Part shown: piece by piece, positions 61,665 through 64,000 of the stretch
Layout: every line of letters starts with the position of its first letter
How positions within the stretch are numbered: position 1 is the stretch's first letter
Notes under the pieces: model-generated
What the model was told of the DNA's origin: nothing
The model's database searches: none
Seen by the model: the letters and a program-made list of their open reading frames with translations, nothing else
Source: a bacterium
GTDB lineage: Bacteria > Joyebacterota > Joyebacteria > Joyebacterales > Joyebacteraceae
DNA: 64,000 nucleotides
Direction: 5' to 3'
NCBI GenBank assembly: GCA_025774935.1
Contig: JALGZK010000007.1
Span: forward strand, 38,395-102,394
Translations under genes and position numbers: made by a program

Positions 61665-61693
61665 TTGACACATTGTGAATAGTGTGCTACTGT
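61665..61693 (+). promoter_or_regulatory. sigma-70-type promoter for the repeat-protein gene
   Basis: TTGACA at 61665-61670, a 17-nt spacer and TACTGT at 61688-61693. A CACA-T-TGTG dyad overlaps the spacer start. The leader to the ATG at 61860 is about 165 nt. Confidence 0.65.
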
Positions 61694-61859
61694 GACAACT
61701 GCACAGGGTATCTGGCGTGGCAAGACTTCTAACACACGCATCTACCTGTTCGGCCAGGGTGCCCGGCCGGTTTCCGTCGTGGGGATGGGGTTCTCCCGAC
61801 GTCGTCCGGATGTGGTCGCCCGAACGCCGAGGAGCGGTACCGATGGAGGAGGTGGAACG

Positions 61860-64000
61860 ATGAGACTCATTGCGAACGAACCCCGACGGCTTCCGGTGTG
61901 GGCTCTCGCCGGTCTGATGGCGTTGGCGCTGATTGCCACGCCGACCTTCGATGTCACGGGCACGGGCGGGGCTGCGCACGCCGTCGGCGTGTGCGGCGTT
62001 GCTGCGACCGGCCCGGGGGAGAACGGCTTCCAGATCGCGGCGCAGTTCTACTCGGGTCCGAGCGCCGACGACTGGGCTCAGGGCGCAAGCTTCGACGGCG
62101 TGCTGGACGACTCGGGCGTGGGCGTACCCATTCACGAGCCGGCTCTCTTCCTCCAGGACACCAACTGGGCCGGCAACAACGTCGATCCGAGTACCTTCGC
62201 CGGATCGAACAAGAACTTCTTCAGTCTCGACCCCGCCGACTACCTTATCGGCGACGGGGGCTGGGACGTCGGCGACGGCAGCGGTCCTCAGAAGAACGAC
62301 CTGACGGAGCTCTACTCGCACGTGCGGGTGATCGGAGCGGGCGACACCGCGCACGTGTGGCTGATCCTCGGAGGGCTGACACGCTCGACCAGCGGGGCGA
62401 GCTACTTCGACTTCGAGTGGAACTCGGCGGGACTCGTCCAGTCCGACCTGGACAGCGACGGGGACGACGAGATCACCGGCCTCGGCCCGGACGAGGGCAG
62501 GACGGCCGGGGTCGACTTCATCCTGAGCGTGGTCTATGAGGTCGGTGGATCGGTCCCGGATGTGGAGGCCCGTCGCTGGACCGAGACGGCGCCCGACACC
62601 TACGAGTGGGTAGAGTGGTTCCCCGGACCAGGGCAGTACTTCATCTGTACGAACGACTCCCTTCTCGAAGCACCACCCTGGGGCGCGACGAGTCCTGGCG
62701 GGGAACCCGACACCGTCGTGATCGCGCTTCAGTTCGTCGAGATGGCGATCGACCTCACGGCGATCGGCTTTGACAACGATGATCTGTGCAGCTCGACCTC
62801 TACGCTCATGTTCAAGACGAGGTCGTCACCCTCGTTCACGTCGGAGCTCAAGGACTTCGGGCTGTCGCCGTTCCCCATTCTCCGGACTCCGGAGTGCGGG
62901 ATCACTGGTCCCTCTGCGATCTGCGGCGACGACGTCGCGACACTGTGCGGGCCGACACCTCCGGTAGGTGTGGACTACATCTACGAGTGGTCGGGTCCGA
63001 GCGGTCCGATTGCGGGAGACTCCTGCATCGTCGTGGACGAGGCGGGGACCTACTATCTGATGGTCTACGATGCGGTGACGGGCTGCTGCAGCGACACCTG
63101 TGACTTCGAGCTCCTGGTGAACGAGCTGCCGACGTGCCTCATCACGGCCGACCCCGACACGGCCATGTGTTCCGGGGCAACGGGATACACGCTCTGCGGG
63201 CCGGATGGCATGGCGGGCTACCTGTGGTCGCCCGGCGGGGACACGACCCGCTGCATCTCGATGGACGGACTGACCGCGGGCACGCACGACTTCGACCTGA
63301 CGGTCACCGACGACAACGGCTGCCAGAGCACCTGCTCGTTCTCGTTCGAGGTGTACCCGACTCCCGAGTGCATGATCCGGGCTGAACCCGGTCCGGCGAT
63401 GTGCCTCGGGGCCACCGGCTACACACTCTGCGGCCCCTCGGGCATGGCGTCGTACCTGTGGTCGCCAGGCGGGGAGACGACGCAGTGCATCTCGATGGAC
63501 GGCCTCGGCGCCGGGACGCACGACTTCGACCTGACGATCACCGACGGCAACGGCTGTCAGAAGACCTGCTCGTACTCCTTCGAGGTCTACGATCTCCCGA
63601 CCTGCCTCATCACGGCGGATCCCGACACGGCGATGTGCCTGGGCGAGACGGGGTACACGCTCTGCGGCCCGGACGGGATGGCCGGATACGACTGGTCGCC
63701 GGGCGGGGAGACGACCCAGTGCATCTCGATGGACGGACTGGGTGTCGGGACGCACGACTTCGACCTCACCGTCACGGACGGGAACGGGTGCCAGAGCACC
63801 TGCTCGTTCACCTTCGAGGTGTTCGATCTGCCCACCTGTCTCATTACGGCCGACCCGGACACGGCGATGTGCCTGGGCGAGACGGGCTACACGCTCTGCG
63901 GCCCCGAGGGGATGGCGGCCTACGACTGGTCGCCGGGCGGGGAGACGACCCAGTGCATCTCCATGGACGGGCTCGGAGTCGGAACGCACGACTTCGATCT
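61860..64000 (+). CDS. large secreted cysteine-rich repeat protein, runs off the right edge
   Basis: The frame starts at the ATG at 61860 behind GGAGGAGGTGG and stays open through the last base, at least 713 residues. A long signal-like N-terminus (about 1-40: VWALAGLMALALIATPTF) is followed by a beta-rich non-repetitive region (about 45-340) with WAGNNVDPSTFAGSN and SDLDSDGDDEITGLG, a Ca-binding-like Asp-rich stretch. From residue 344 it is built of repeats: one degenerate 80-residue unit and then exact 78-residue units, each with six Cys (positions 3, 14, 23, 42, 65, 69) and motifs YTLCGP, WSPGG, CISMDGL, THDFDLTVTD and NGCQSTC. The pattern recalls PKD/Ig-like SprB-type adhesin repeats. It is probably an extracellular adhesin; the C-terminus is unseen. 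Confidence 0.75.
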   Translation, partial: MRLIANEPRRLPVWALAGLMALALIATPTFDVTGTGGAAHAVGVCGVAATGPGENGFQIAAQFYSGPSADDWAQGASFDGVLDDSGVGVPIHEPALFLQDTNWAGNNVDPSTFAGSNKNFFSLDPADYLIGDGGWDVGDGSGPQKNDLTELYSHVRVIGAGDTAHVWLILGGLTRSTSGASYFDFEWNSAGLVQSDLDSDGDDEITGLGPDEGRTAGVDFILSVVYEVGGSVPDVEARRWTETAPDTYEWVEWFPGPGQYFICTNDSLLEAPPWGATSPGGEPDTVVIALQFVEMAIDLTAIGFDNDDLCSSTSTLMFKTRSSPSFTSELKDFGLSPFPILRTPECGITGPSAICGDDVATLCGPTPPVGVDYIYEWSGPSGPIAGDSCIVVDEAGTYYLMVYDAVTGCCSDTCDFELLVNELPTCLITADPDTAMCSGATGYTLCGPDGMAGYLWSPGGDTTRCISMDGLTAGTHDFDLTVTDDNGCQSTCSFSFEVYPTPECMIRAEPGPAMCLGATGYTLCGPSGMASYLWSPGGETTQCISMDGLGAGTHDFDLTITDGNGCQKTCSYSFEVYDLPTCLITADPDTAMCLGETGYTLCGPDGMAGYDWSPGGETTQCISMDGLGVGTHDFDLTVTDGNGCQSTCSFTFEVFDLPTCLITADPDTAMCLGETGYTLCGPEGMAAYDWSPGGETTQCISMDGLGVGTHDFD
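63129..64000 (+). repeat. 234-bp in-frame tandem repeats (78 residues each)
   Basis: Units at 63129-63362, 63363-63596, 63597-63830 and 63831-64000 (truncated by the window edge). The period is exactly 234 nt with no insertion between units, and a degenerate 240-nt unit lies at 62889-63128. All six Cys positions are kept in every complete unit. Units 3 and 4 are the closest pair. Confidence 0.85.

Noticed and set aside
1-64000. tRNA genes, rRNA genes, CRISPR arrays, insertion sequences, phage or plasmid genes
   Set aside because: Looked for T-loop sequences, regularly spaced short repeats and transposase or integrase motifs on both strands; none was found.

Overview
The window is 64 kb of high-GC bacterial DNA. 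It is gene-dense and has no recognisable tRNA, rRNA, CRISPR array, transposase or phage gene. It reads as the chromosome of a Gram-negative (diderm) bacterium: it carries Omp85 proteins, outer-membrane barrels, many lipoproteins and a complete RND efflux system. Two secreted proteins end in FlgD-like beta domains, and two others share a C-terminal WGxIKxxYR tail. Together with the large cysteine-rich surface protein at the right edge, this fits an FCB-side candidate phylum such as Eisenbacteria or Krumholzibacteriota. That placement is inference; no marker gene fixes the phylum.

Layout. 1-4.4 kb: cell-envelope cluster (Omp85 C-terminus, two barrels, a DUF4136 lipoprotein, a BamA-like protein). 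4.4-6.6 kb (-): a cystathionine beta-synthase / gamma-lyase type pair. 6.7-11.1 kb: a three-gene cassette of PpiC-type isomerase, a protein with a HupE-like N-terminus, and a DUF3604 PHP-fold protein. 11.3-13.4 kb: an ankyrin-repeat/metallo-beta-lactamase fusion. 13.6-18.6 kb: small secreted and membrane proteins (NfeD + SPFH pair, DUF4126). 18.7-21.8 kb: a TPR-containing sigma-54 activator. It is followed by the longest non-coding stretch, which holds a near-consensus sigma-54 promoter and a probable structured RNA. 22.7-24.6 kb (-): lipoprotein and potassium-channel-like protein. 24.8-32.6 kb: RND tripartite pump and MscS channel. 32.7-38 kb: sulfatase-fold lipoprotein, branched-chain aminotransferase, S41 protease, and a small lipoprotein behind a second sigma-54 promoter. 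38.2-42.5 kb (-): giant BadF/HgdB-type activase-dehydratase fusion. 42.8-44.5 kb: DUF362-FlgD protein. 44.7-53.5 kb: an eight-gene operon that looks like lipid (sphingoid-base-like) synthesis. 53.8-61.4 kb: CxxCH protein, EF-G, a frame-disrupted serine hydrolase and a DUF1566-FlgD protein. 61.9 kb to the edge: a repeat-rich, cysteine-rich secreted protein that runs off the window.

Transcription signals are unusually legible. Eleven sigma-70-type promoters have a -35 hexamer starting TTG and a spacer of exactly 17 nt. Two near-perfect sigma-54 promoters have the canonical 12-nt GG-to-GC register. Many genes end in long GC-rich hairpins, and four of these share the core GRGGCCGCTGC/GCAGCGGCCYC.

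The best candidates for something undescribed are three. First, the 44.7-53.5 kb operon, which joins an oxoamine synthase, acyl-CoA ligase, short-chain reductase and lipid kinase with a UbiA prenyltransferase, a degenerate ThiL-like protein and a B12-binding radical SAM enzyme. Second, the sigma-54 activator with its adjacent sigma-54-driven, apparently non-coding transcript. Third, the exact 78-residue six-cysteine repeat protein at the right edge.
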